A stretch of DNA of 58,986 nt. Origin: Actinacidiphila glaucinigra (lineage in GTDB: Bacteria > Actinomycetota > Actinomycetes > Streptomycetales > Streptomycetaceae). The DNA lies in the NCBI RefSeq assembly GCF_900188405.1, contig NZ_FZOF01000039.1, positions 1 through 58,986 on the forward strand, read 5' to 3'. The position numbers and the translations under genes were made by a program. Positions 40,793-49,199 of this stretch are shown one piece after another. Each line of letters opens with the position of its first letter. Positions within the stretch are counted from its first letter, which is position 1. The notes under the pieces are model-generated. The model ran no database searches. It had not been told where the DNA came from and was given only the letters and a program-made list of their open reading frames with translations.

Positions 40793-43374
40793 TTCGGCGT
40801 CCGCGCCGTCGTCTCCCGCCGCGCGTCGAGCCGGGCCAGTTCCGCCCTGGCCCGGGCCTCGACCGGGGCGGCGCCGACGGCGGAGCTGATCTCCAGGGCC
40901 TCGGCCAGGGCGCCGCGGGCCGCCGGCGCCCGCCGCGGACGGCGCTCGGCGGCACCCAGCACGATCAGCGTGCGGGCGAGGTCGATGGGGAGCGAACGGC
41001 CGCGCAGCCGGTCCGCGGCGGCCTGGATGCGGATGACCCCCCGCTTGGAACGGCCCAGCACACAGTCGCGCAGCCCCTCGGCGCGGTCCAGGGCGGACTG
41101 CACGCTGACGGACGGCCGTGCCCCGGCGCGGCGCCGGGCCGCGCGCAGGATCTCGGCGGCGGAGTCCGTGTCGCCGAGGATGACGGTCGCCTCGGCGAGG
41201 TCCCCGTACCAGCGCAGCATCACCGGGTCGGCGATGCCCATCGTCTCCCCCATCCTGCGCACCTGCCGCAGGGTCTCGACGGCCGCCGCGGTGTTCTCCC
41301 GTCCCCCGGCGAGCAGTTGGGCCCGGCCGCGGACGCCCAGCGCCCGCAGCAGGAAGAGTTGGTCCCCGTCGGTCATGCAGGCCCTGATCGTGCGGTCGGT
41401 GAGCTCCAGGGCGCGCTCCAGGCGTCCCCCGGCGGTCTCGGCGAGCGCGGCGGCGTACAGCACGGGCGGTGAGTCGTTGCCGGTCCGGACGGGGAGCACG
41501 GCGCAGCGGGCGACGTTGTCCAGGGCCTCGCGGCACCGTCCGGACCGCACCTGTATGCGGATCAGCGCCACCAGCGTCGCGGCGGTCTCCTCGACGGAGG
41601 CGTACTCGCCGGTCCTGCCGAGGAGGCCGGACATCTCGTGCTCCGCCTCGGTGATGCGGTCGGCGTCGGCGGCCAGGATCGCGCGGGTGCGCACCAGTTC
41701 GCGGGCGCCGGGCCCGTCGGGAGGCACGGGGAGGCCGAACGCCTCACCGAGCGCGGCCTCGGCGGACTCCGCCTCTCCGTGCAGCGCGTGCAGCCGGGCG
41801 AGCAGCGCCAGGGCGGCCACGCGGGTGTCGACGGCGTCCGCCTGAACCGCCATGTCGGCGGCGCGGCGGGCATGGGCGGAGGCCTGCGCGGGCCGTCCGC
41901 CGATGAGGTGCCGCAGGGCGGCCCACTGGTGCAGCCGGGCCTCGAGCTCCGGATGCCCTTCGGCCTCCACCAGTCCGTCCGCGATGAGACGGCCCGTGGC
42001 GCCCAGCGCCTGCCCGGCGTTGCCGAGCATGATCAGCCGGGCCAGTACGCGCTGCCGTGCGGAGGCGGCCTCGGCGAGCACGGTCTCCGCGGCCCGGCCG
42101 GCGTCGCCCCGCAGCCCGGCGTCGCTGGCGTACTCTGCGGCGGCCAGCAGCCGGTCGGCGCGCTCCGCGGGGCGGTCCTCGGGGGTACGGCGGGCGGCCA
42201 GGGCGGCCAGTTCTGCGGCGGTGGCGGGGGCGCCGCGGCGGCGCGCGGATTCGGCGGCCGCCGTCAGCGTGGCCGCGGTGGTCTCGTCGGCGTGCGGGTG
42301 GGCCAGGGCCAGGTGCCGGGCCTGCTCCACGGGCTCGGGCACCACACGGGACAGCAGTTTGTGCGCGGTGCGCCGGCCGTGCTCCGGGGCGTCGGCGTAG
42401 ACCGCGGCGCGGATCAGCGGGTGCTGGAAGCGAATCGTTCCCTCGGCGTCGGCCGCGGCGACCCCCAGGGTCTCCGCGGTGGCCAGGTCGCCCTCCGGGT
42501 CCGGGATGCCCGCGGCGCCGAGCAGCGGCAGCGTGGGGCGGGCCGCGGCACTCGCGACGAGCAGCGTCTGCCGGGCGGAGGCGGGCAGCAACCGCACCCG
42601 GTCCAGCAACAGGTCGCGCAGCCGCGGCGGTACGGACAGCGCGTCCCCCGCCTCGAAGGGCATGCCGTCCCGCAGCAGGACCCGCCCGAGCTCGAGGGCG
42701 TACAGCGGATTGCCCGCGGCCGTGTCCTGGACGGCGCGCACGGCGGGTTCCGGCAGCTCCGCCCCGGTGTCGTCCAGCAGCAGCTCGGCCACGTCGCCGT
42801 CGGACAGCGGCGGCACGAGCAGCGCCGTGGTCCCCGGCGGGCAGCACCTCATCCCGAGCGGCTCCTCGCCCTCCACGACGCGTTCGGCGGCCAGGAACCG
42901 CACGTCCTCGCCCGCGGGGAGCCGGCGCAGCGCGAGCGAGAGGACCTCCGCGCTCGGCGTGTCGAGCCACTGGAGGTCGTCGACGACGATCAGCACGGGG
43001 CCGGCCGCCGCGAGCGCACGCAGCAGTTCCACGGCCGCGTCGCGCACGGCCAGCCGGCTCGGCGTCGCCACCGGCTCGCGCCCCCGCAGCAACGCCGCCC
43101 GCAGGGCGGCCCGGGGGCCCGCGCTCAGCCCGTCGACGTACTCCTCGGGCACCCGGGCGAAGAGGTCCATCAACGCCACGAAGGGCAGCTTGGCGTCCTC
43201 CTCGACGGGCACGGCCCGCAGCACGAAGCCTTCCGGCGGGGCCTCGCCGGTCAGCACCGCGAGCAGGGCGGACTTGCCGATCCCGGCCGCTCCGTGGAGC
43301 AGTACGCCCGGACCGGCGGTCAGCTGTGTCCGGGCATGGTCGAGGATCTCCCGACGCCCGATCAGGGACGGCAT
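40783..43374 (-). CDS. LAL-type AAA/STAND ATPase regulator lacking a LuxR helix-turn-helix
   Basis: An 863-residue protein of the large ATP-binding LuxR (LAL) type. The N-terminus is MPSLIGRREILDHARTQL; Walker A is LLHGAAGIGKSALLAVL and Walker B VLIIVDD-like (PVLIVVDDLQWLDTPS). A long helical, TPR-like region follows, with many Ala-rich pairs. Typical LALs end in a ~65-residue LuxR HTH, but this one stops at DARRETTARTPNYT. No HTH is found beyond, since the hbd gene occupies the space. It may signal through partners instead. The ATG at 43374 is the family start; a TTG at 43410 would add 12 residues. Confidence 0.85.
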   Translation of the reverse strand: MPSLIGRREILDHARTQLTAGPGVLLHGAAGIGKSALLAVLTGEAPPEGFVLRAVPVEEDAKLPFVALMDLFARVPEEYVDGLSAGPRAALRAALLRGREPVATPSRLAVRDAAVELLRALAAAGPVLIVVDDLQWLDTPSAEVLSLALRRLPAGEDVRFLAAERVVEGEEPLGMRCCPPGTTALLVPPLSDGDVAELLLDDTGAELPEPAVRAVQDTAAGNPLYALELGRVLLRDGMPFEAGDALSVPPRLRDLLLDRVRLLPASARQTLLVASAAARPTLPLLGAAGIPDPEGDLATAETLGVAAADAEGTIRFQHPLIRAAVYADAPEHGRRTAHKLLSRVVPEPVEQARHLALAHPHADETTAATLTAAAESARRRGAPATAAELAALAARRTPEDRPAERADRLLAAAEYASDAGLRGDAGRAAETVLAEAASARQRVLARLIMLGNAGQALGATGRLIADGLVEAEGHPELEARLHQWAALRHLIGGRPAQASAHARRAADMAVQADAVDTRVAALALLARLHALHGEAESAEAALGEAFGLPVPPDGPGARELVRTRAILAADADRITEAEHEMSGLLGRTGEYASVEETAATLVALIRIQVRSGRCREALDNVARCAVLPVRTGNDSPPVLYAAALAETAGGRLERALELTDRTIRACMTDGDQLFLLRALGVRGRAQLLAGGRENTAAAVETLRQVRRMGETMGIADPVMLRWYGDLAEATVILGDTDSAAEILRAARRRAGARPSVSVQSALDRAEGLRDCVLGRSKRGVIRIQAAADRLRGRSLPIDLARTLIVLGAAERRPRRAPAARGALAEALEISSAVGAAPVEARARAELARLDARRETTARTPNYT

Positions 43375-43473
43375 ATGCTCATGACAACGTTTGCTCAACT
43401 CCCTTGTCAATGACCACAGTCACGTCGGCGTGTCCGCGGGGGGGGGTGGTGCGGGGGTCGGTTGTTGCGGCCG

Positions 43474-43843
43474 GTTGTCGTGTGCGGGTCGTTTGCGCCT
43501 GCGGCGGGCGGTTCGCCCGCCCGCCCTCCCGATTGCCCGGCGCGATTGGTGCGGGCCTGCGCGCGTGCGTGGTGGGCCGGGGACGGGGCCTCCGGGGTGG
43601 GCATTCTGTACCGCATATTTATGTGCATGACGGGCACCCGCCCTTGCTGCCCCGGATGCCGCACAACAAATACACGTCAGCGTCCAGAACGCCCACCCCT
43701 ACGACCCCGCCCCCTCGGTCGGTTCGGCGACCAACGGCCGGAGGGTGGTGAGGGGGTGCACCCCTCCCCACACCGCTGGAAGCTGCCCCCAGCAGGGTGT
43801 CCCCCGGCCGCAGGCCGAGACAAGGGTGCGCGCCCAGGTGGCC
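43474..43843 (+). repeat. Intergenic repeat copy A, inverted relative to copies B and C
   Basis: This ~370-base copy matches the reverse of copy B in patches: the 28-base motif (43474-43504), then GCCCGCCC..TTGCCCGGCGCG, a hairpin zone, and CACCGCTGG to GGTGCGCGC (43771-43833). Two small stems recur at matching positions despite differing bases: 43775-43793 (GCTGG/CCAGC) and 43805-43817 (CGGCC/GGCCG). No gene is supported in it. It begins ~100 bases from the LAL start codon. Confidence 0.7.
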
Positions 43844-44476
43844 GGGGGCACGTCCTACGGGACTGCTGGCGCAACTCGCCCACCGGCGCTCGCAGGGTTT
43901 GCCTGCGTCAAGGCAACAGAGGCCGACTTGTCGCGGAGCACGACAAGTGGCGGGTTGGGGACGCACTCCGACCTCCGGCGAGCGGCCGACCCGTAACCAG
44001 GTTCAGTCTTGGAACCACACCGGCCACAGCGGGTCGTGTCCCCCGTCGTGGTGTAGTCCGTCGCCCCCGCTTCGGCGCCGTCCGGCACGTGCCCATGCGC
44101 GGCGTCGTGCGATCACCGCTGGTCCCGGCTCGGGGAGCCTCAACACGGCCTCCGGCGAGCACGATTCGGGACGCTACCTGCGGATTCCGCCAGCATGATC
44201 GGCTACATCACTTGGCGGGACGCCATCCCGCAGCGATTGAGGCGGCCGTCGGCTGAAGACTGAGGGAGGGCGGGAACGCGCGCACGACAACGGGCCGCTT
44301 GGCAGTGCGATCCGTGCTCCGATAACCCGGCCGGTCCGATCTGCTCCGTTCCCCATGGAGGCCTGACGGCCGCGGGCGTTCAGTAAGGCGCATGCGGCCA
44401 CCCGGACCGCTCCTCACCACCCTCCGGCCGTCATGCGCCGACACGACGGAAGGGCGAGGGGGCGCCGGGTTGGCCG
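43844..44476. other. Hairpin-rich spacer between the inverted repeats; possible decayed mobile gene
   Basis: No intact gene is present. Perfect hairpins lie at 43926-43948 (ACTTGTCG/CGACAAGT, 7-base loop) and 44000-44016 (GGTTC/GAACC). On the minus strand a start-less frame of about 56 codons (44003-44173) ends GGHDPLWPVWFQD-stop, with an Arg-rich VIARRRAWARAGRRR part. It looks like the end of a lost coding sequence, perhaps a transposon gene, but I cannot name it. Confidence 0.4.
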
Positions 44477-44884
44477 TGCCACCGGTGCGCGCACCCTGTC
44501 TCGGCCTCCAGTCGGAGGACGCCCCTGCTGGGGGCAGTCCCAGCGGTGCGGGGAGGGGCGCCCTCCCTCTACCCCCCTCCGGCCGTCATGCGCCCACACG
44601 GCCGGAGGGGGTGTGGCGGGGTGCGCCCGGAAAAGACGAGCGGTTAAGTGCGGCGCGGAATGATGTGGGGGTAAACCGCGAGCGTTGAGGACGTGCGCCG
44701 GCGCGGCACCGACCCAGGCACACGGTGCGAGGCGGTCACTGACCGCGCCGGGCAAACGGGCGGGAGGGCGGGAGACAGCCCGCCGCAGGCGCAAACAACC
44801 CGCACACAACCACCGGGCGCAGGGGGCACCCCCCGGGCAGCCCGGCGCAGCCGCCCGCAGGCGCAAACAACCCGCACACAACAA
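44477..44884 (-). repeat. Intergenic repeat copy B with strong hairpin
   Basis: This ~410-base copy reads opposite to copy A. 44678-44814 is nearly identical to 1-137 of this window. The 28-base motif occurs twice, 72 bases apart (44783-44810 and 44855-44882). A perfect 13-base stem (44574-44586 with 44598-44610) and two stems matching those of copy A (44527-44544 GCTGGG/CCCAGC; 44505-44518 CCTCC/GGAGG) are present. CTCCGGCCGTCATGCGCC occurs twice, near 44423 and 44578. Confidence 0.8.
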
Positions 44885-44910
44885 CCGGCCGCACAGGGCA
44901 ACGCACAACG

Positions 44911-45204
44911 TCACGCGACGCCATCGGGATCGGGCAGCAGCACCACCCGGTGCGCCCCCGCATCCACCGCCACCACGCTGTCGCACGCCGCGACGACCGT
45001 GATCCCCGCCGCCGCCACCCGCCGAAGCTCGCTCCACGCGCCGCGGCTGATGACGGTCGTCGTGACGGAGGGACCCCGGCTCCAGGGTGCGTTGTTGAGG
45101 GCGAGCTGCAGCGCGGACCGCTGCGGCCCGGGCGGCCCGACCACGGCGATCAGTTCTCCCGTGGGCGTGGACAGATCGGCTCCGTTGACGGTGGGGGTCG
45201 CCAT
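44911..45204 (-). CDS. Degenerate P-loop mini-protein, ABC-ATPase-like fragment
   Basis: This 97-residue protein resembles the first and last strands of an ABC ATPase joined together. GELIAVVGPPGPQRSALQLA looks like a Walker A region whose Lys is Arg and central Gly is Gln. The end, ITVVAACDSVVAVDAGAHRVVLLP, resembles the strand after the H-loop. The ABC signature and Walker B are missing. It probably does not hydrolyse ATP. The ATG at 45204 has GGAGAGG upstream, which supports expression. It may be a remnant or a conserved small protein; I do not recognise the family. Confidence 0.6.
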   Translation of the reverse strand: MATPTVNGADLSTPTGELIAVVGPPGPQRSALQLALNNAPWSRGPSVTTTVISRGAWSELRRVAAAGITVVAACDSVVAVDAGAHRVVLLPDPDGVA

Positions 45205-45292
45205 GCCTGCCCCTCTCCTCGTTCTGGCCGGTATGCGGGCAATGGGCGTTTTGCTCGCGGATCGACCCAGGTTTACCAAGGATTGGGCGGGA

Positions 45293-46480
45293 TCAAGGGC
45301 GCGGCACTCCGGGAACCCCGGTTGCGGTACGGGCGGAACCTGCCTGCGCACCCGCCTGCACGGGCACCCGTGGGGCGTCCCGGTGGAGCACGAGCAGCGC
45401 CATGTCGTCGGTGAGCCGGCCCCGCGTGTGCCGCAGGAACGACGCCCGCACCGCGTCGACCAGGTCCGGTGCGGACAACGCGCCGTCGTGGGCGGCCGCC
45501 TGGGCGGCCTCTTCCAGGACCGGCAGCAGGGGGAAGAACTCCCCGGCGGCGTCCCGGGCGTCCATCACGCCGTCGGTGTGCAGGAAGAGCGCCTGGCCGG
45601 GCTGGAGTTCCCCGCAGGGGACCGCCTTCGGGTCGGGACCGGGCTCGAACAGGCCGAGCGGCGGGAACGGTTCGCCGGTCTCCAGCGGGCGGGCGCCCGG
45701 CTGCCCGGGGTGGCCGGGGCAGAGCCGGTACGGCTGCGGATGGCCGCAGTTGATGACCTGGACGCCGCAGTCCTCGTCCAGTTCGAGCAGCATCAGCGTC
45801 ACGAACTCCTCGGCGGCGTGCGCACGCCCCCGCAGGTGCCGGTGGAGCGCGCGGTCCAGGCGGTGGAGTACGCCCCCGAGTTCCGGCTCGTCGTGGGCGG
45901 CCTCGCGGAAGCTGCCGAGCAGCGCAGCGACGGTTGCGACGGCCTCGAGGCCGTGGCCGCGTACGTCGCCGATGACCGCGCGCACCCCGTAGGGCGTGGC
46001 GAGCACCTCGTACAGGTCGCCGCCGACGCGGGCGCCGCGGCTGGCCGAGAGGTGGTCGCCGGCCACCGCGAGGCCGCCCACGCATCGCGGCAGCGGGGGC
46101 AGCAGCACCTGCTGGGCGGCGGCGGCGATCTCCCGGGTGCGCTCGAGTTCGGCGGCGAGCCGGGCCCTGCGGTCGGCGAGCCGGAAGCAGACGGCCAGGA
46201 CGGCGAGGACGGCGACCTCGGTACCCAGCCGTTGTCCGGTGTCCGGCACCGCGACGGCCGCCACGGCGAGCCCGCCGCTGACCAGGACGCAGCGGCGGCG
46301 TCCGGTGCCGGCGCAGGCGATCACCGGGGCCGCGACCGCGGCGGGCGCCCACTGGACTCCGCCGGGCACCGCGTACACCAGGCCCAGCACCGCGGCCACC
46401 CACAGACCGGGAAGCGACAGGATCGCCAGCCCCCGTGCCCTGCTGCCGCTCCGGCGGCTCACCGCCCTGGGTCGGATCAT
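45293..46480 (-). CDS. Membrane PP2C phosphatase of the SpoIIE/RsbU type
   Basis: This 395-residue Ser/Thr phosphatase probably dephosphorylates anti-anti-sigma factors. The first ~110 residues hold about four short membrane helices (LPGLWVAAVLGLVYAVPGG; GTEVAVLAVLAVCFRLADR). A coiled linker LAAELERTREIAAAAQQVLL is the usual entry to SpoIIE domains. The phosphatase domain has GARVGGDLYEVLATPYGVRA, VIGDVRGHGLEAVATVA, LFLHTDGVMDARD and RLTDDMALLVLHR with the metal-binding aspartates. No sigma or anti-sigma gene is adjacent. Confidence 0.92.
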   Translation of the reverse strand: MIRPRAVSRRSGSRARGLAILSLPGLWVAAVLGLVYAVPGGVQWAPAAVAAPVIACAGTGRRRCVLVSGGLAVAAVAVPDTGQRLGTEVAVLAVLAVCFRLADRRARLAAELERTREIAAAAQQVLLPPLPRCVGGLAVAGDHLSASRGARVGGDLYEVLATPYGVRAVIGDVRGHGLEAVATVAALLGSFREAAHDEPELGGVLHRLDRALHRHLRGRAHAAEEFVTLMLLELDEDCGVQVINCGHPQPYRLCPGHPGQPGARPLETGEPFPPLGLFEPGPDPKAVPCGELQPGQALFLHTDGVMDARDAAGEFFPLLPVLEEAAQAAAHDGALSAPDLVDAVRASFLRHTRGRLTDDMALLVLHRDAPRVPVQAGAQAGSARTATGVPGVPRP

Positions 46481-46642
46481 GCCTCGGGGCTCCCCCTGAA
46501 GCCGTTGACGCGGCCGGCGACGACACAGCCCCCGCGTCGAGTGGGCCCTGGTTCCGAACGATTGTGGCGACTCGGTGCGACGAACCGGGTACCCAGGGGA
46601 GTCATTTCACCCGATCGGGCTACGTGACCGGCGGGAACGCCG

Positions 46643-46676
46643 GTGGGGCGCCCCCGGCGGACCGGGAACGCCCCAC
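46643..46676 (-). terminator. Terminator after pheT
   Basis: GTGGGGCG (46643-46650) pairs with CGCCCCAC (46669-46676), and CCCGG/CCGGG pair inside. It lies about 20 bases past the pheT stop. Confidence 0.65.
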
Positions 46677-46697
46677 TGGAACGCGACGTCGCGGGTG

Positions 46698-49199
46698 TCA
46701 GGCGCCGCGCAGGGCCGCTCCCGTGCGTTCCGCCGCGGCGGCGACGGCCGCGTCACGGGCGGCGGAGGCCTCCTCCGCGGTGAGCGTGCGGTCCGGGGCG
46801 CGGAAGCGCAGGCTGTAGGCCAGCGACTTCTTGCCCGCGCCGATCTGCTCACCGGTGAAGATGTCGAACAGCCGCAGCGATTCGAGCAGTTCGCCGGCGC
46901 CCGAGCGCAGGGCGCCCTCCACCTCGGCGGCCGGGACGGAGCCGTCCACCACCAGGGCGACGTCCTGGGTGGCCACCGGGAAGGTGGACACCCGGGGCGC
47001 GACGACGGGGCCGCCGGAGGCGCGCTCCAGACGGTCGAGGTCGACCTCCATGGCGGAGGTCCGCTCCGGCAGGTGGAGTGCCTTGATCACGCGGGGGTGC
47101 AGCTCTCCGGCGTTGCCGACCAGCACCTCCTCGCCGTCGACGACCGCGAGGAGCGCGGCGCAGCGGCCCGGGTGGAAGGGTGCCTGCTGGTCCTGGCGGA
47201 CGATCAGCTGGACCCCGGCCTCGGCGGCGACGACCCGCCCGGCCTCGATGGCGTCGGCCCACTGCGTGGGACGGCCCTGGCCCCACCAGCCGGCCTGCTC
47301 GCGGGCACCGGCCAGGACCACCGCGACGCGCCTCGGCTGCCGCGGGAGGGCGGCGTCGAGCGCGGCGATCTCGGCGTCGGTCGGGCGCCGGTCGACCGGC
47401 AGCCGCGGCGGCGCGGGCTCCTCGCCGCTGGGGCGGAAGACCAGGCCGGTCTCGAAGAGCGCGAGGTCGTGCGCGCCGCGCCCCACGTTGCGGCGCAGGG
47501 CGTGGAGCAGACCGGGGAGCATGGTCGTGCGGAGCGCCGGCTCCTCGTCCGACAGCGGGTTGGCCAGCTTGACGGTGATGCGGCGCGGGTCGTCCGCGTC
47601 GAGGCCGAGCTGGTCGAAGACGGCCTCGCCGAGGAACGGGTAGTTCTGCACCTCGGTGTAGCCGGCCCCGGCGAGCGCACGGCCGACCCGGCGGCGCAGC
47701 TTCTGCGACTCGGTCAGACCGCGGCCGGAGGGCAGGTTCGGCAGGGTGGAGGGCAGGTTCTCGTAGCCCTCCAGCCGGATGACCTCCTCGGCGAGGTCGT
47801 TGGGGTCGCGCAGGTCGGGCCGCCACGACGGCACGGTGACGATCAGCTCGTCGGCGCCGTAGACGTCGCAGCCGACCTGCTGGAGGCGGCGCACCACGGT
47901 CTCGCGGCCGTACGCCATGCCCGCCACCTTGTCCGGGTGGTCGGCGGGGATGGTGATGGTGTGCGGCGCGGAGGGCGCGATGACCTCGGTGACGCCCGCC
48001 TCGGCGGTACCGCCCGCGAGCAGCACCAGCAGGTCGACGGTGCGCTGGGCGGCGGCGGCCGCCGCCTGCGGGTCGACACCGCGCTCGAAGCGCTTGGACG
48101 CCTCGGAGGACAGCTTGTGGCGGCGCGCGGTGCGGGCGATGGCGACGGGGTCGAAGTGCGCGGCCTCGATGACGACGTCGGTCGTCGAGGCGCCGGCGTC
48201 GTCGATCTCGGTGTTGGCGCCGCCCATGACACCGGCCAGGCCGATCGGCCCCCGGTTGTCGGTGATCACCAGGTCCTCGGGGTCGAGGACGCGGACCTGG
48301 CCGTCGAGCGTGGTCAGCTTCTCGCCCGGCTGCGCCCGGCGGACGCCGATGACGCCCTCGATGCGGGTCCGGTCGTAGGCGTGCAGGGGCTGACCCAGCT
48401 CCAGCATCACGTAGTTGGTGACGTCCACGGCGAGTGAGATCGGGCGCATGCCGGCCTTCTGCAGCCTGCGCTGCAGCCAGATCGGCGAGCCGGCCTCCGG
48501 GTCCAGGCCGGTGACGGTGCGCGCGGTGAAGCGGTCGCAGCCGGCCGGGTCGGAGACCTTCACCTCGTAGCCGTAGGAGTTCGGGCCGGGCACGTCGAGC
48601 AGTGCCGGGTCGCGCAGCGGCAGACCGTAGGCGATGGCGGCCTCGCGGGCGACGCCGCGCAGCGACAGGCAGTAGCCGCGGTCGGGGGTGACCGCGATGT
48701 CCAGCACCTCGTCGACGAGCTCCAGCAGCTCGATCGCGTCGGTGCCGGCCTCGTGCTCCGGCGGCAGGACGATGATGCCGTCGTGGTCGTCGCCCATGCC
48801 GAGTTCGCGGGCGGAGCAGATCATGCCGTGCGAGTTGCGCCCGTAGGTCTTGCGCGCGGAGATCTCGAAGTTCCCGGGCAGCACGCCGCCGGGGAGGATG
48901 ACGACGACCTTGTCGCCGACGGCGAAGTTGCTCGCGCCGCAGACGATCTCCTGCGGCTCACCGGTGCCGTTGGCGGTGCCGACGTCGACGGTGCAGAAGC
49001 GGATCGGCTTCTTGAAGCCGCTCAGCTCCTCGATGGTGAGCACCTTGCCGACCACCAGCGGGCCCTTGAGGCCGGCGCCGAGCTGCTCGACGGTCTCGAC
49101 CTCGAGACCGGCGGAAATGAGCTTGGCCTGGACGTCGCGGCCGGACTCGCCGGTCGGCAGGTCGACGTACTCCCGCAGCCAAGAAAGCGGGACCCGCAT
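46698..49199 (-). CDS. pheT: Phenylalanyl-tRNA synthetase beta subunit
   Basis: This 833-residue subunit joins PheS in the alpha2beta2 enzyme that charges tRNA-Phe. Visible domains are the start MRVPLSWLREYVDLPTGESG, the EMAP/OB tRNA-binding fold (about 40-160, with SHGMICSARELGMGDDHDGI), the B3/B4 editing domain, the B5 fold (VEQLG.. and the IRLEGYENLPSTLP region), and the C-terminal anticodon FDX-ACB domain starting near PRVSTFPVATQDVALVVD. Its ATG overlaps the pheS stop by one base (TGATG), ensuring matched synthesis. Confidence 0.97.
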   Translation of the reverse strand: MRVPLSWLREYVDLPTGESGRDVQAKLISAGLEVETVEQLGAGLKGPLVVGKVLTIEELSGFKKPIRFCTVDVGTANGTGEPQEIVCGASNFAVGDKVVVILPGGVLPGNFEISARKTYGRNSHGMICSARELGMGDDHDGIIVLPPEHEAGTDAIELLELVDEVLDIAVTPDRGYCLSLRGVAREAAIAYGLPLRDPALLDVPGPNSYGYEVKVSDPAGCDRFTARTVTGLDPEAGSPIWLQRRLQKAGMRPISLAVDVTNYVMLELGQPLHAYDRTRIEGVIGVRRAQPGEKLTTLDGQVRVLDPEDLVITDNRGPIGLAGVMGGANTEIDDAGASTTDVVIEAAHFDPVAIARTARRHKLSSEASKRFERGVDPQAAAAAAQRTVDLLVLLAGGTAEAGVTEVIAPSAPHTITIPADHPDKVAGMAYGRETVVRRLQQVGCDVYGADELIVTVPSWRPDLRDPNDLAEEVIRLEGYENLPSTLPNLPSGRGLTESQKLRRRVGRALAGAGYTEVQNYPFLGEAVFDQLGLDADDPRRITVKLANPLSDEEPALRTTMLPGLLHALRRNVGRGAHDLALFETGLVFRPSGEEPAPPRLPVDRRPTDAEIAALDAALPRQPRRVAVVLAGAREQAGWWGQGRPTQWADAIEAGRVVAAEAGVQLIVRQDQQAPFHPGRCAALLAVVDGEEVLVGNAGELHPRVIKALHLPERTSAMEVDLDRLERASGGPVVAPRVSTFPVATQDVALVVDGSVPAAEVEGALRSGAGELLESLRLFDIFTGEQIGAGKKSLAYSLRFRAPDRTLTAEEASAARDAAVAAAAERTGAALRGA

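Noticed and set aside
43855..44162. Minus-strand frames with CGRCG as a zinc-ribbon transposase
   Set aside because: Only one Cys pair, no second pair, no transposase block, and the frame overlaps hairpins.
44685..46627. Frames with VVCGLFAPAG or CAGCLRLRAA peptides as genes
   Set aside because: They follow the repeat sequence and recur with it, have no ribosome site, and change frame between copies.
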